Shown: positions 37,324-46,320, counted from the stretch's first letter. The stretch is 64,000 nucleotides of DNA from Clostridium sp. KNHs205 (GCF_000702945.1 NZ_JNLE01000005.1:744001-808000); one strand, 5' to 3'. Numbers and translations are program-made. Notes: generated by a model from the sequence alone, not told the origin.

Positions 37324-37935
37324 TTAAGTGATTTCTTTTGAGTCATCGGTAAAAGAAAATGATTCACAGTCGAGGTTATTATCACACAAGCGGTTAAGTA
37401 AGAGGGCCGCTTCATGGGCTTTCTTTATGGCTGTTCTATCTTTTTCAACAGGGGTATTGTTTGTATCAAGGGAATACACAGTTGCAATGCAGGGACGTTT
37501 GACATTCATAAATTTCATTATGGTCAGTGCGTTTTGGGTTGGGATTACTTCCGTACCTTTTTCTGCTCCTACCAGGAGTATTACTCCATTTTTCTGTTTT
37601 ACAGCCTTCTGTTCTTTACGAAAATATGCAGCTGCAAAAAGCGTTTGAAAACGGCTTGCAATATTAAGGAGTGGGCCACTTAATGACGAAAACCATATTG
37701 GTGATGCAAGAACAACATTCTCACACTCATCTAAAAATGGATATATTTCCTGCATCTCATCCTCAATACAACATCCACTGTTTGTCCAACAATATCGACA
37801 GTCTCTACAGGGTGAAATGTTACCAGAGCATGAAATAGTCTTCACTTCTCCTTTTAGAAATTTCTGAAATTCATCAATAAGCGTTGAGGTATCTCCATTT
37901 TTCTTAGTTGAGCCGTTTATAATCAATGTTTTCAT
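37324..37935 (-). CDS. Flavodoxin-like NAD(P)H-dependent FMN reductase/oxidoreductase
   Basis: The 203-residue protein starts MKTLIINGSTKKNGDTSTLIDEF with AAGGAGAACCAA upstream. The phosphate loop (GSTKKNGDTS) binds FMN, and CRDCRYCWTNSGCCIEDEM is the Cys-rich segment typical of the iron-sulfur-flavoprotein-like subgroup. ASPIWFSSLSGPLLNIASRFQ is the conserved flavin contact. Probable quinone, disulfide or FMN reductase; substrate unknown. Confidence 0.85.
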   Translation of the reverse strand: MKTLIINGSTKKNGDTSTLIDEFQKFLKGEVKTISCSGNISPCRDCRYCWTNSGCCIEDEMQEIYPFLDECENVVLASPIWFSSLSGPLLNIASRFQTLFAAAYFRKEQKAVKQKNGVILLVGAEKGTEVIPTQNALTIMKFMNVKRPCIATVYSLDTNNTPVEKDRTAIKKAHEAALLLNRLCDNNLDCESFSFTDDSKEIT

Positions 37936-37985
37936 TTGGTTCTCCTTGTTAAAAAGCAAATATCAAAATCTTATACATCAGGAAG

Positions 37986-38105
37986 TTATTTCGTACTGTG
38001 CGAATCTGTATATGAACCTTCTGGTTCATTATAAGCATACCAATCCGGTTCCGGTAACTCAAGCTCTCGCAATATGCCATTAAGGAAACTCTCTATGATT
38101 CGCTG
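37986..38105 (-). pseudogene. C-terminal fragment of an unidentified gene
   Basis: Directly after the lipoprotein stop, another frame reads YQRIIESFLNGILRELEL, then PEPDWYAYNEPEGSYTDSHSTK and a stop. It has no start codon or ribosome site and looks like a real protein terminus, so a gene remnant is likely. It could alternatively be the original C-terminus of a frameshifted neighbour. Confidence 0.4.
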
Positions 38106-38114
38106 ATATTTTCA

Positions 38115-38882
38115 TCAGCCTGCTGGAGCGAGGAAAAGTGTTGGTATACCGCTGAACGACATAGACTGATCGTAATCCCCGTAAGAGTATTTATCCAATG
38201 TAGGATAATCCTCCTCGAAGTCAATCACACCGTCTGCGATTTTTTGCGTTTTTAATATCGTTCCCTCCAATATAGATACATCAATATTATATACCCCCAT
38301 ATGACACTCATAACGCACAAAACTGCCAGAACCATTGGTATACAAACTGGAATGGCTGCCGTTAAGTTCCCCACAATTAATCAGTTTACCATTAACGACC
38401 GTATAGACCGTATACTTGTAAGCAGCCTCACAGCCACCCGTCTTTAATATAAATTCTGGAGCTCCATCCTGGTTCATATCATATAAGCAATACGCGCAAT
38501 TCGTAAGATAAACGCCGTGATTATGGTCGTTGGTGTCATCGCCTAATGTTGCTGTACCAGCAGCTATCCCCTGTAAAAGTAATATTATATAATTACGTGT
38601 AACATCATCATACTGTTTAAAATATTTTAAAAATTCATCCTGATTTTCTGTTGTGAGAGAGCGACATTCGGGTAAAAGTCCTGAAAGTTTCCATTTTTCA
38701 ATAAAAGCTTGAAACTCATCATTAACAGAGGTATCTTTCACCGTGTCTGATGGCAATATAATCTGTGTCGTTTCACTCCTGGTGAGAAGTGATTCTTCTG
38801 ATAATAATCTTTGTTTGTATCCACATACTGATAATATTAATATCAATACCATTAGCAAGAAAAAAAAATTTCGCTTTTTCAT
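38115..38882 (-). CDS. Putative lipoprotein of unknown function
   Basis: The 255-residue protein has a signal sequence with a lipobox-like LILSVCG (about residues 15-21). The mature part contains LTTENQDEFLKYFKQYDDVTRNYIILLLQGIAAGTA and a beta-rich second half with YDMNQDGAPEFILKTGGCEAAYKYTVY, an EF-hand-like or FG-GAP-like acidic loop (DMNQDGAPEF) common in clostridial surface proteins. Function unknown. Confidence 0.75.
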   Translation of the reverse strand: MKKRNFFFLLMVLILILSVCGYKQRLLSEESLLTRSETTQIILPSDTVKDTSVNDEFQAFIEKWKLSGLLPECRSLTTENQDEFLKYFKQYDDVTRNYIILLLQGIAAGTATLGDDTNDHNHGVYLTNCAYCLYDMNQDGAPEFILKTGGCEAAYKYTVYTVVNGKLINCGELNGSHSSLYTNGSGSFVRYECHMGVYNIDVSILEGTILKTQKIADGVIDFEEDYPTLDKYSYGDYDQSMSFSGIPTLFLAPAG

Positions 38883-39043
38883 AAAGATACCCCATTTTAA
38901 ATATTACAATTTGTATTTTCATATTGCATTGTTAATGACTTTTTATATAACAATTTTATATAACAAACTTCCCCTATAGCATTTAATTACCGTGTGAAGA
39001 AGGGATTTGATTTACTGAACTTTAATTGCAAAAAGCCAAAGGA

Positions 39044-39562
39044 TTACAAATTAGTAATTAAAATAATTGCCAGGAGCAATATCATTAAAACAGTTCCGAT
39101 TACTGCAATTACATTAATAAATTTATGAGCTTTAACTCTATTATCAAATATTTTGACAATTACCTTAAATATCAAAAAACCTATAATCCCTCCCAACGTA
39201 TTATTGATGATATCTGTAATATCAGAAGCTCCTACAGCAAATATATATTGCAGTACTTCACATATCAAACTTATAATAAAAAATATTGAAAACTTTTTCG
39301 CAGTGGACCATTTCGAAAATATTATCTCTACGTAAATACCTAGAGGCATAAAAATTACCATATTCATAATAATTTCAGAAAAATCAATTTTTCCGTTTAC
39401 TATTAATGATTCATTAAATGGGATTAAATTTATATTTCGAAGGTATCCTATATTACGAAACGGCAGTTCTAATTTAAATACAATAATTTCAAACACAGCA
39501 ATTAAATATATGATAAATAATATATTTGTTAACCTTTTAGTTTTATTTATTTCATGTTTCAT
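39044..39562 (-). CDS. VanZ-family membrane protein
   Basis: The 172-residue protein has four to five membrane helices. The VanZ pattern is visible: NLIPFNESL near residue 46, NMVIFMPLGIYVEIIF, LICEVLQYIF with the conserved E..Q, and SDITDIINNTLGGIIGF. VanZ proteins give low-level teicoplanin resistance in some hosts; most chromosomal members are uncharacterised. The last gene before the regular core repeats begin. Confidence 0.9.
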   Translation of the reverse strand: MKHEINKTKRLTNILFIIYLIAVFEIIVFKLELPFRNIGYLRNINLIPFNESLIVNGKIDFSEIIMNMVIFMPLGIYVEIIFSKWSTAKKFSIFFIISLICEVLQYIFAVGASDITDIINNTLGGIIGFLIFKVIVKIFDNRVKAHKFINVIAVIGTVLMILLLAIILITNL

Positions 39563-39747
39563 TTCTTCCTTTCAATCCTCCTATTTTATGTACACTATTA
39601 TTCATTCATGTTATGACGTTTTTTTGCTTTCGAAACATCCTATTGTAAGGACTTTATCATATCCCGGAGGTCCTCTATTTCTACCCAAGTATGTATTTAT
39701 TTCTTTATTAAAAGCTTTTATCTTTATTTTCTAAGAACATAACAAAG

Positions 39748-39764
39748 AAATATAATAGGAAGTT
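39748..39764 (+). repeat. Array core repeat A (degenerate)
   Basis: AAATATAATAGGAAGTT, one substitution in the GGG block; it lies immediately past the stop codon of the 279-residue gene. Confidence 0.6.
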
Positions 39765-39768
39765 CGTA

Positions 39769-40608
39769 TTATATTTGCCATTTGCCCAAATATTTACCAA
39801 AATATTTCCCGACACTTTCTGTGTTATACCCGTCCTCCCCACGCCAAAACTCAGCATATGTCCAATCGTTCTTGCTTGCTGTCCTCCTGTCATAAAACAT
39901 AGGTTTCAGAACTTCTATACATGCTAAGATTTCGATAATAATAGATCTTTCATCCTTGCTTGATTTGAGGTCAGGAACATCATTAAGTTTGTCACGCAAT
40001 AAGCTTGGAGAATCGCCAGGATTGCATGAAGCGATTGTACTTAATATACTTTTTAATATCTCAATATCCGTTTCTGTTGGTTCGGGAATACACTCTTTGG
40101 CGAACTGCTCTAAATCAAAGAGTGTATAAATCAAATTACCATGTCGAACGCCGCCCCAATTTATACGTTCAAAATTCAGCACATTTAAATCCTCATTTAT
40201 ATAACACTCATGTCCAACAACTCCATAATTCAGATTTTGACAAACCTTGCAGGTGTATGATGTATGCACAACTTTACCATCTTTATATGAATGGCCTGAT
40301 TCAACGGGTGTATATTTGTGTGGAGTGAACAGTTTTGCAATGTTATATGAGCCTATCCCAGATCGCCAGTCAAGCCGACGTGTTGATAAACTACTCAAAA
40401 ACGCTTTCGAAACTTGATCCAGTGTAATGGCATTAACAATATCAATAATCCTGTTAACACAATCATCGTGTGAGATGGACAAAGGGTCGAACATTAACCC
40501 CTTTTCTTTCGCATATGCGAAATCACTAAGGGCGGTGGTTTTATCATCTTTCCATCCTGAACTTGACCAATACGTTTTGAATAAAATACCTTTAGCTTTT
40601 TTATCCAA
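39769..40608 (-). CDS. Hypothetical protein of the array
   Basis: The 279-residue protein begins at TTG (40608) about ten bases after GAAAGGGG. It has a lone CxxC (YTCKVCQNLNYG) in an ungapped central region that reads HGNLIYTLFDLEQF and a C-terminal region rich in aromatic residues (WTYAEFWRGEDGYN). No family recognised. It occupies a single cassette-like unit between cores A and B. Confidence 0.7.
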   Translation of the reverse strand: MDKKAKGILFKTYWSSSGWKDDKTTALSDFAYAKEKGLMFDPLSISHDDCVNRIIDIVNAITLDQVSKAFLSSLSTRRLDWRSGIGSYNIAKLFTPHKYTPVESGHSYKDGKVVHTSYTCKVCQNLNYGVVGHECYINEDLNVLNFERINWGGVRHGNLIYTLFDLEQFAKECIPEPTETDIEILKSILSTIASCNPGDSPSLLRDKLNDVPDLKSSKDERSIIIEILACIEVLKPMFYDRRTASKNDWTYAEFWRGEDGYNTESVGKYFGKYLGKWQI

Positions 40609-40674
40609 TACAAATTGCCCCTTTCGAATATATAATAAATAATTGCATTTCTTTTATTCTTATAACGAGCTGCT

Positions 40675-40694
40675 TAATAAATATAATGGGAAGT
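40675..40694 (+). repeat. Array core repeat B
   Basis: AATAAATATAATGGGAAGTT; preceded by TTTATTCTTATAAC and followed 24 bases on by AAATTGGAATTG, a motif also seen after cores C and E. Confidence 0.85.
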
Positions 40695-40784
40695 TTAGAA
40701 TCCCATGCAAATTGGAATTGTTCACTTAGATTTGATTCGCTTTTTGAAAGAATACGAATTGAGGACTATGCTCATTTTGTGGGG

Positions 40785-41291
40785 TTAAGCATTAGAATAA
40801 TGTATTAAATCAAGTTCAAAATTGTTTCGCTTAAATCCATTTTCTTCTACATGTGTTTGTTTTAATCCAATTTTCATCAATACCGCTGCACTTGCTGGAT
40901 TTTCAGATACTACCTCTGCTTTAAAAATTGCATTTGGGTATTCATTCAAAACATAATGCATTATTACACTCGCTGCTTCGCTTGCATAACCACACCCCCA
41001 GTGAACTCTAGATATTTGATAATAAAGCCCATAAACAAAATTTGCTTTATCCATACAAATGCAACCAACCATACCAATAGCTTTATTATTTAGCAGAATA
41101 ACAAAGCGGTCTATGAAGTCTTTGTCTGTCCGATTTATCTGATGTTCAATTAAGTTAATACATTCATCAATGGTGGTCAATAAAGGTGTAAATGTATATT
41201 TTATTACTTCAAAATCGCTCCATAGTTCAAAGAAATCGTTTGCATATTTAACATCAAACCCAACCAATTCAAGCCGTTTTGTTTTCAGCAT
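40785..41291 (-). CDS. GNAT acetyltransferase (RimJ/RimL type)
   Basis: The 168-residue protein starts after TTGGAGGTGTAGT. N-terminal LKTKRLELVGFDVKYANDFFELWSDFEVIKYT is the RimJ/L beginning, and the acetyl-CoA block reads GCGYASEAASVIMHYVLNEYPNAIFKAEVVSENPASAAVLMKIGLKQ with the QxxGxGxA/G variant WGCGYA. Substrate (protein N-terminus or small amine) unknown. Single-gene unit between cores B and C. Confidence 0.9.
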   Translation of the reverse strand: MLKTKRLELVGFDVKYANDFFELWSDFEVIKYTFTPLLTTIDECINLIEHQINRTDKDFIDRFVILLNNKAIGMVGCICMDKANFVYGLYYQISRVHWGCGYASEAASVIMHYVLNEYPNAIFKAEVVSENPASAAVLMKIGLKQTHVEENGFKRNNFELDLIHYSNA

Positions 41292-41319
41292 ACTACACCT
41301 CCAAATATAATAATTTTAC

Positions 41320-41380
41320 TTCGCAATAACAAACAATAGCGAATTAGCAACTCCTGACAAATTCTGATTTGTTTATTCTT
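41320..41380. repeat. Extended leader repeat beside core C
   Basis: Hairpin TTCGC...GCGAA, then CAACTCCTGACAAATTCTG, then ATTTGTTTATTC. A related copy lies at 42395-42457 and part at 42896-42920 and 44549-44570, always just upstream of a gene start. Confidence 0.65.
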
Positions 41381-41388
41381 TATAACCT

Positions 41389-41408
41389 TAATAAATATAA
41401 TGGGAAGT
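41389..41408 (+). repeat. Array core repeat C
   Basis: AATAAATATAATGGGAAGTA; the only full copy ending in A. A second direct motif AATTGGAAGTTGTC follows about 60 bases later. Confidence 0.8.
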
Positions 41409-41532
41409 AACAGTATATCTATAGATTTGAATTTGCTTAATCAGCACTTTTACTCCCTACGAATTGGAAGTTGTCGTTATGTTTTCGTTCGTTGTTTATA
41501 AAGATTGCGAGCTAAGCAATGTTAGATTATAA

Positions 41533-42360
41533 TTATTTTCTGCCCATATATAATTGGAAAATGAAATCTATTTTATGGTGATTGCCGTGTTCTATGATTG
41601 CTTCTTTTATCCCAGCATAAAGTATCTTTCTATTACTGTCTGGTAAGCCTCTATGGTCAGACATAGTTTCAAGCCAAGTAATGTATTCATCTGCATTAAA
41701 TGTTTTATAACCATCATAAAATTTCATTGATACATCCTTGAAACCATAAGTCCTTAAATCCTCAAATCTAAAGGAATTGTAAATTTCGGATGGCTTTTCA
41801 AAATCTTCTTTTGTTTTTTTTATTGGTCTTGTATCTGATGTGTAATAACTATAATAATGTTTTTCATAGATAGCTTGTATTTCATCATATAGCTCATCGC
41901 CATTAGCAGCAATAGCATTATAACGAAACAAGGCAATTGTTCCTCCATCTTTTAATAAGCGAAATGCTTTTTGACACCCTATTTCGGCATCTATCCAATG
42001 AAAAGCTGTCGCAGAATATATTAAATCAAAGCTACTTTCTTGTAATACAGCGTCTTCAAAAGAAGAAACGACAACATTAAATCCTTTATGACCACTAAAT
42101 CTTTTCAAAAGAAAGTCTGCCATATTTGAACCTATCTCAATAGCGGTTACGTCATATCCTGCATCAAGAAAAGGATGAGTGGCTTTTCCTGTTCCTGCCC
42201 CTATTTCAATGGCGCCTTTTCCCGTCAGAGCATTGGAATAATTTATAACATCTTCAAAAATCTCTTGTGGATATTCTGGTCGCATTTTATCATAATTTTC
42301 GACTATATCGTTAAAATGTAATCTTTTATTGCGTTCCCAACCCGTTTCAATAATAGTCAT
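41533..42360 (-). CDS. Class I SAM-dependent methyltransferase
   Basis: The 275-residue protein follows AGAGGAGGTTAAAA. Motif I is KGAIEIGAGTGKATHPFLDAG (about 50-70), the acidic motif II is VTAIEIGSNM, and motif post-I FDLIYSATAFHWIDAEIGCQKAFRLLKDGGTIALF is well conserved. It resembles the UbiE/Tam-like group of small-molecule methyltransferases. Substrate unknown. Confidence 0.9.
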   Translation of the reverse strand: MTIIETGWERNKRLHFNDIVENYDKMRPEYPQEIFEDVINYSNALTGKGAIEIGAGTGKATHPFLDAGYDVTAIEIGSNMADFLLKRFSGHKGFNVVVSSFEDAVLQESSFDLIYSATAFHWIDAEIGCQKAFRLLKDGGTIALFRYNAIAANGDELYDEIQAIYEKHYYSYYTSDTRPIKKTKEDFEKPSEIYNSFRFEDLRTYGFKDVSMKFYDGYKTFNADEYITWLETMSDHRGLPDSNRKILYAGIKEAIIEHGNHHKIDFIFQLYMGRK

Positions 42361-42394
42361 TTTTAACCTCCTCTAATATATATATAATATTCTG

Positions 42395-42457
42395 TTCGCA
42401 GTTGCTAACAACAGCGAACCATTCAACTGCCCGACAAATCTAATTTGTCTATTTCTT
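42395..42457. repeat. Extended leader repeat without core
   Basis: TTCGCAGTTGCTAACAACAGCGAA hairpin region followed by CAACTGCCCGACAAATCTA and TTTGTC; homologous to 41320-41380. No 20-bp core is present between these two genes, so this unit boundary may be truncated. Confidence 0.6.
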
Positions 42458-42496
42458 CGCCCGCTTTGACAGATGAATTTCTCCATCATTTGTATA

Positions 42497-42877
42497 TCAA
42501 AGTTTGTCATATACTGATTGAGCAATGAAATTATTTTTGCCCGTTAGAAGCTCATATTTATGAAGTGGATACTTCTTGCTACAGTAGTCTTCAGCAAAGA
42601 TTATCATTGCACTTGCAATACCTCTTTTTCTGTATTCCATCTTAACATATAACTCTGTGATTTCAGGCATATATTCATCATAACAAAATGATTTTTTCAA
42701 CTGAATACAAACAAATCCCCCAAGCAAACCATTATCATCTGCTACAATGACAACTTCCTGCTGATTGTTTAAAAGAGAATCTTTTATATTCTCAAGAGTT
42801 GTCTCACCTTTACCATTAAACTCACTATTTAAGATGTCTAATTGCTCTGCATCATTCACCGTTGCCAAACGTACCAT
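42497..42877 (-). CDS. Small GNAT acetyltransferase
   Basis: The 126-residue protein starts at the ATG after GATGGAGGGAATT (the first in-frame ATG at 42892 lies before this site). Sequence VRLATVNDAEQLDILNSEFNG is a GNAT N-terminus, and the acetyl-CoA loop is YVKMEYRKRGIASAMIIFAEDYCSKKY. It ends SVYDKL, slightly short at the C-terminus compared with most GNATs; it may lack the last strand. Confidence 0.83.
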   Translation of the reverse strand: MVRLATVNDAEQLDILNSEFNGKGETTLENIKDSLLNNQQEVVIVADDNGLLGGFVCIQLKKSFCYDEYMPEITELYVKMEYRKRGIASAMIIFAEDYCSKKYPLHKYELLTGKNNFIAQSVYDKL

Positions 42878-42923
42878 AATTCCCTCCATCATATATTCTG
42901 ATTTGTTTATTCTTTATAACATT

Positions 42924-42943
42924 TATAAATATAATGGGAAGTT
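42924..42943 (+). repeat. Array core repeat D
   Basis: TATAAATATAATGGGAAGTT, preceded by ATTCTGATTTGTTTATTCTTTATAAC-type sequence in common with core C; the GrpB stop codon is 16 bases away. Confidence 0.88.
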
Positions 42944-42959
42944 CGTTTAAAAAAATATA

Positions 42960-43535
42960 TTAACCCATTGGGTAATATCTATTAGGAAATTCTCTTCTTG
43001 CCTGCTCTGTATATTTTTGAATAAATTGCCCTTTTTCCTCTGTATAGCCATCTCTATCATACAAAAATTGGTCTTTTAACCTCATCTTTAATTTTTCATA
43101 CTCTCTTGCCACATCTGGATACAAAATAAGAAAATCTCTAAAATATAACTCCCCCCAATCTTCATAATTCCGAACGTGGATATGTACTGCTTGTCCTTCA
43201 AATCCACGTGGTGTATAACCTTTTATAAATGTGATAATATCACTCTTAGCTGCATTAACAACGTATCCTTCGTCTAACATCTTTTCAGTTATTGCCTCTA
43301 TATCAATATCTTCTATAACTTCAAGCAAAACATCAACAGTAGGTTTTGCAATCAAACCAGGAATAGACGTACTTCCAATATGGCTTATTCTTATAATATG
43401 ATTTCCGAAAACGGATTGCAGATAATCTTTTTCGTGTATATAATATTCGATCTATTTAGGATCGTGTTCCTTTAGAATAATTGGAAACAATTTAGCAAGT
43501 TTGTCTTCTGAAACATTTGACCAGTCTTCTCTCAT
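42960..43535 (-). pseudogene. GrpB (UPF0157) family nucleotidyltransferase-like, amber-interrupted
   Basis: The frame opens at the ATG at 43535 and reads MREDWSNVSEDKLAKLF...KEHDPK, then TAG at codon 28, then IEYYIHEKDYLQSVFGNHII and on to ISHIGSTSIPGL and the intact downstream part (IAKPTVDVLLEVIEDI...). In relatives this position is a Trp in the DP(E/K)W motif, so TGG to TAG by one base explains the break. Full length would be 191 residues, the family norm. An alternative start at 43355 would drop the GST block and is unlikely to give a working enzyme. Single unit between cores D and E. Confidence 0.85.
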
Positions 43536-43601
43536 AATTACATTCCATCCTTTCGTACAAACATAAATAATCTATTTTACCATTGGATTAATATCACTGC
43601 T

Positions 43602-43621
43602 TATAAATATAATGGGAAGTT
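43602..43621 (+). repeat. Array core repeat E
   Basis: TATAAATATAATGGGAAGTT, exact consensus, with AAATTGGAGTTTG about 20 bases later. The 324-bp gap around it (43536-43859) has no gene I can support. Confidence 0.88.
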
Positions 43622-43859
43622 TTGAAGTCGCTGTAAATTGGAGTTTGATGAGCGCTTTACATGCTTCAATCATCATTCAGAGAAATCTACCTCTTCCCTT
43701 TTCAAGAGATAATCCACTTCATTTATCTATGTATTTTTCCTGTAGTTCAATTTGAATTTTCTGCATTTCTTTGAATCCGAAGCTTACTGCTTCAGCCTCC
43801 ATTTAGAACTAAAACTCCATTCAGTTCGTTATCACCGAAACAAAATCAACTTTAATAGC

Positions 43860-44534
43860 CTACATATCCACAAAATTCAGCACTTCAAGCGGTTTTTCCA
43901 CTTGGAAGAAGTCATGCTTTCGCTTTGAAGGTTGTGTTGTTCCTTCCTGTAGATACCAAGCTGCTTGAACCGCCTCCATCCCAAGTTTTCTAGCAGTTTC
44001 CAACTCATCACTACCTCCGTCTCCAACATATATACATTCTTCTGCTTTCACAGAAAAGCCATCCATACATCTTTGAAAAATCTCCTCTTCTGGTTTTTGA
44101 ATTCCCTGTTCATATGAAAGATAAACAGCGTCAAAATATGGAAATAGTTCACTTTTTCGGATTACATCAGCTTCCTCTGAAAAACAATTACTAATTAATC
44201 CGACCAAAAATCCCTTGTTTTTCAATGCTGAAAGCATTGGAATAATTTCAGAATGTAAATGTCTAAAACATTCTTCCTTTGCCGCAATACGTTTTTCTAC
44301 GATTTTCTTTAAAAGTAATTCGGAGTAACAATGATTCTCTTTAAGAATTATTTCCAAAGTTTCTTCCAATGTTAATTTACCTATAGTACGTTCATGTTCA
44401 GTCGGACGCCAAAGTGCCTGAAATTTATATTCTGGAACTCCTGCGTCCTCCGCCATCTGTGTTCCAAAATATAGTGGACTATGATAGTGCGTAATTAAAG
44501 TTTCAAACATATCAAAAATTACTACTTGTATCAT
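43860..44534 (-). CDS. HAD-superfamily hydrolase
   Basis: The 224-residue protein follows AGGAAGGAAAAACA. Motif I is VVIFDMFETLI (Asp nucleophile; the second Asp is replaced by Glu, DMFET, a change that usually weakens phosphatase activity but occurs in some subgroups). Motif II is LVGLISNC, motif III lies near K (QKPEEEIF), and motif IV is IYVGDGGSDELETARKLGM. Cap type I. Substrate unknown. Confidence 0.88.
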   Translation of the reverse strand: MIQVVIFDMFETLITHYHSPLYFGTQMAEDAGVPEYKFQALWRPTEHERTIGKLTLEETLEIILKENHCYSELLLKKIVEKRIAAKEECFRHLHSEIIPMLSALKNKGFLVGLISNCFSEEADVIRKSELFPYFDAVYLSYEQGIQKPEEEIFQRCMDGFSVKAEECIYVGDGGSDELETARKLGMEAVQAAWYLQEGTTQPSKRKHDFFQVEKPLEVLNFVDM

Positions 44535-44548
44535 TGTTTTTCCTTCCT

Positions 44549-44570
44549 ACAAATCCATGTTTGTCTATTT
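44549..44570. repeat. Fragment of the extended leader repeat
   Basis: ACAAATCCATGTTTGTCTATTT, corresponding to the GACAAAT/TTTGTC part, near the HAD start codon. Confidence 0.5.
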
Positions 44571-44585
44571 CTCTCTTTTTCACTC

Positions 44586-44605
44586 CATAAATATAATGGG
44601 AAGTT
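44586..44605 (+). repeat. Array core repeat F
   Basis: CATAAATATAATGGGAAGTT, one base off consensus. Confidence 0.87.
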
Positions 44606-44670
44606 AATTTTAATCTAGAATCATATTTGTGTAACAGCTAACTGTAATATAATCTTCAAAAAACTGGTGA

Positions 44671-45381
44671 CTACAAGCTGCAAATATCGACGCTTTGCCC
44701 CGGAATGCTGACTCTGAATAGTCCATTTATTAGCTTTTGCGTAATGTTGAGGCTCTCTCTATTTTCAATACCTGTCCGCATATGAGCCAACATCATATCT
44801 AAAGAACTGCTAACCTCATCATAATATGGTAGTTGAGCTTGTAGAAGCACACTGAATTGATTATTGATTTTAGAATAACTGGTTAGTTTACTGTTTACAT
44901 AACAGAGCTTTTTATAAAATGATTCCGCTGGGACTTCATGTAAAAAATTATCACCTTGAATACTCTTACAAAATTTGCAATGATTAATATAATAATTGGA
45001 ATCGATTGTTTTGGAGTATGAAGGAAAATAGGCAAATTCTTCTTTCATGTAAGATGCCAGTATGTCCGGCATTTCCTCAACGTAAGAAAACAGTTGAACA
45101 TTTGAATCAATTTTATACCCGTTTTCCTTCGAAAAGCTTTCATCTGAGGCTAAACACACAACATCTATTTCTCGCTTGCATTTCCAGCAAATGCGCTTCA
45201 TATTTAATATATATAAATGGTCACAAATAACATTATGGGAGCTAATCCACTTTGACAATCCCGATAATTTTGCTACATCATCAGTGAACCAAGTTTTTGC
45301 AATCGGGTTCCATTTGGCTCCATTTGCCTTTGCCAAATCTTTTTCTACATATGGAACATGAAGCCGTACAATCATTATCAA
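44671..45381 (-). CDS. DUF5710-like N-terminal domain protein
   Basis: The 236-residue protein begins VRLHVPYVEKDLAKANGAKWNPIAKTWF, the DUF5710 pattern seen at the ends of many mobile-element and conflict proteins. Then come two CxxC pairs (CWKCKREIDVVC and CKFCKS) that could bind zinc. The rest is not recognisable. A TTG (45381) five bases after GGAGG and an ATG (45375) are both possible starts. Function unknown; a nucleic-acid link is only a guess from the family. Confidence 0.75.
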   Translation of the reverse strand: MIMIVRLHVPYVEKDLAKANGAKWNPIAKTWFTDDVAKLSGLSKWISSHNVICDHLYILNMKRICWKCKREIDVVCLASDESFSKENGYKIDSNVQLFSYVEEMPDILASYMKEEFAYFPSYSKTIDSNYYINHCKFCKSIQGDNFLHEVPAESFYKKLCYVNSKLTSYSKINNQFSVLLQAQLPYYDEVSSSLDMMLAHMRTGIENRESLNITQKLINGLFRVSIPGQSVDICSL

Positions 45382-45430
45382 TTTTCCCTCCTTAGTTATA
45401 TAGGTTTATACGGATAAACGGAGATTGTAT

Positions 45431-45451
45431 TATAAATATAATGGGAAAGTT
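45431..45451 (+). repeat. Array core repeat G (one-base insertion)
   Basis: TATAAATATAATGGGAAAGTT has an extra A. A small hairpin (CTATCCTTT/AAAGGATAG, 45488-45518) lies about 40 bases away. Confidence 0.8.
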
Positions 45452-45593
45452 TAATCTGCCTCACAACTTAAGTCAGTATGAATAACCTATCCTTTGCTAG
45501 CAGATTAGGAAAGGATAGCTATAACCCTCAAAACTGCTTAGTGAACATAGTCATATATGTGTCATTATAAGAAGTTTAATTTCTTAAGCTTTA

Positions 45594-46178
45594 TTATATA
45601 TCAATTTGCTCCTCTGCAAATTTATCCCCCTCTGAATAAAATTCAATATGAACAGTCATATTTTTAATGTCCACTTCATAATAGATACCTAATACATATC
45701 CACAGACATGCTCTGGTAAAGTCACTCCATCTGCAGACCATACCCCATCTGTTAACCTTGTTAAAGCAATTAATCGATTTCTATCATCTAGTTTCTCTGT
45801 TTCGGGGCGAGCGGCCTTTTTCATTTCAATTGCAATCAAATTATCTTGCCATTTATGATGACCTCTACTGTGCAAAATAAGATCACAGTTAATCGGTACA
45901 ATTTTAAAATCGTCATTAATTATTGTTTTAACTTTCCCTCCGTTTCGATTATATTCCACGTCAACAAAATAATTTCTATAACGATTCAACCTTTTAAACC
46001 CCTTTTTAATTACACTGTTTATAGCGACCATCAAGGCGCCACAAAGAGTTCGCTCTGCGACTTCTGTTGCAAATAAATCAGTGTTTTGGGAAAGAAATTT
46101 AGCATTGGCCTCATGGAATAGCAATACCATTTCATCACGAGTTATTGGTGTATATATACCTTTCCTTGGCTGATTCAA
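45594..46178 (-). CDS. PD-(D/E)XK-nuclease-like hypothetical protein
   Basis: The 194-residue form starts at TTG (46178), eight bases after AGGAG; the in-frame GTG at 46187 overlaps that site. The core ...INCDLILHSRG...DNLIAIEMKKAARPE has the D-X(n)-E-X-K spacing of restriction-endonuclease-like folds (Asp near 100, ExK near 120). No other domain is visible. It could be a solitary nuclease or a structural derivative. Confidence 0.6.
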   Translation of the reverse strand: MNQPRKGIYTPITRDEMVLLFHEANAKFLSQNTDLFATEVAERTLCGALMVAINSVIKKGFKRLNRYRNYFVDVEYNRNGGKVKTIINDDFKIVPINCDLILHSRGHHKWQDNLIAIEMKKAARPETEKLDDRNRLIALTRLTDGVWSADGVTLPEHVCGYVLGIYYEVDIKNMTVHIEFYSEGDKFAEEQIDI

Positions 46179-46320
46179 TGTTTTCACTCCTTCTTGTATG
46201 TATAATAAAGGAAAATAAGGATAACAGGAATACTCTTTATTTGGTAGTTATTTGATTAGCTTGTATTGAACTTCTACGTAATCCCCACTTATATATGTTC
46301 CGATCGCACATTCTGCTTTT

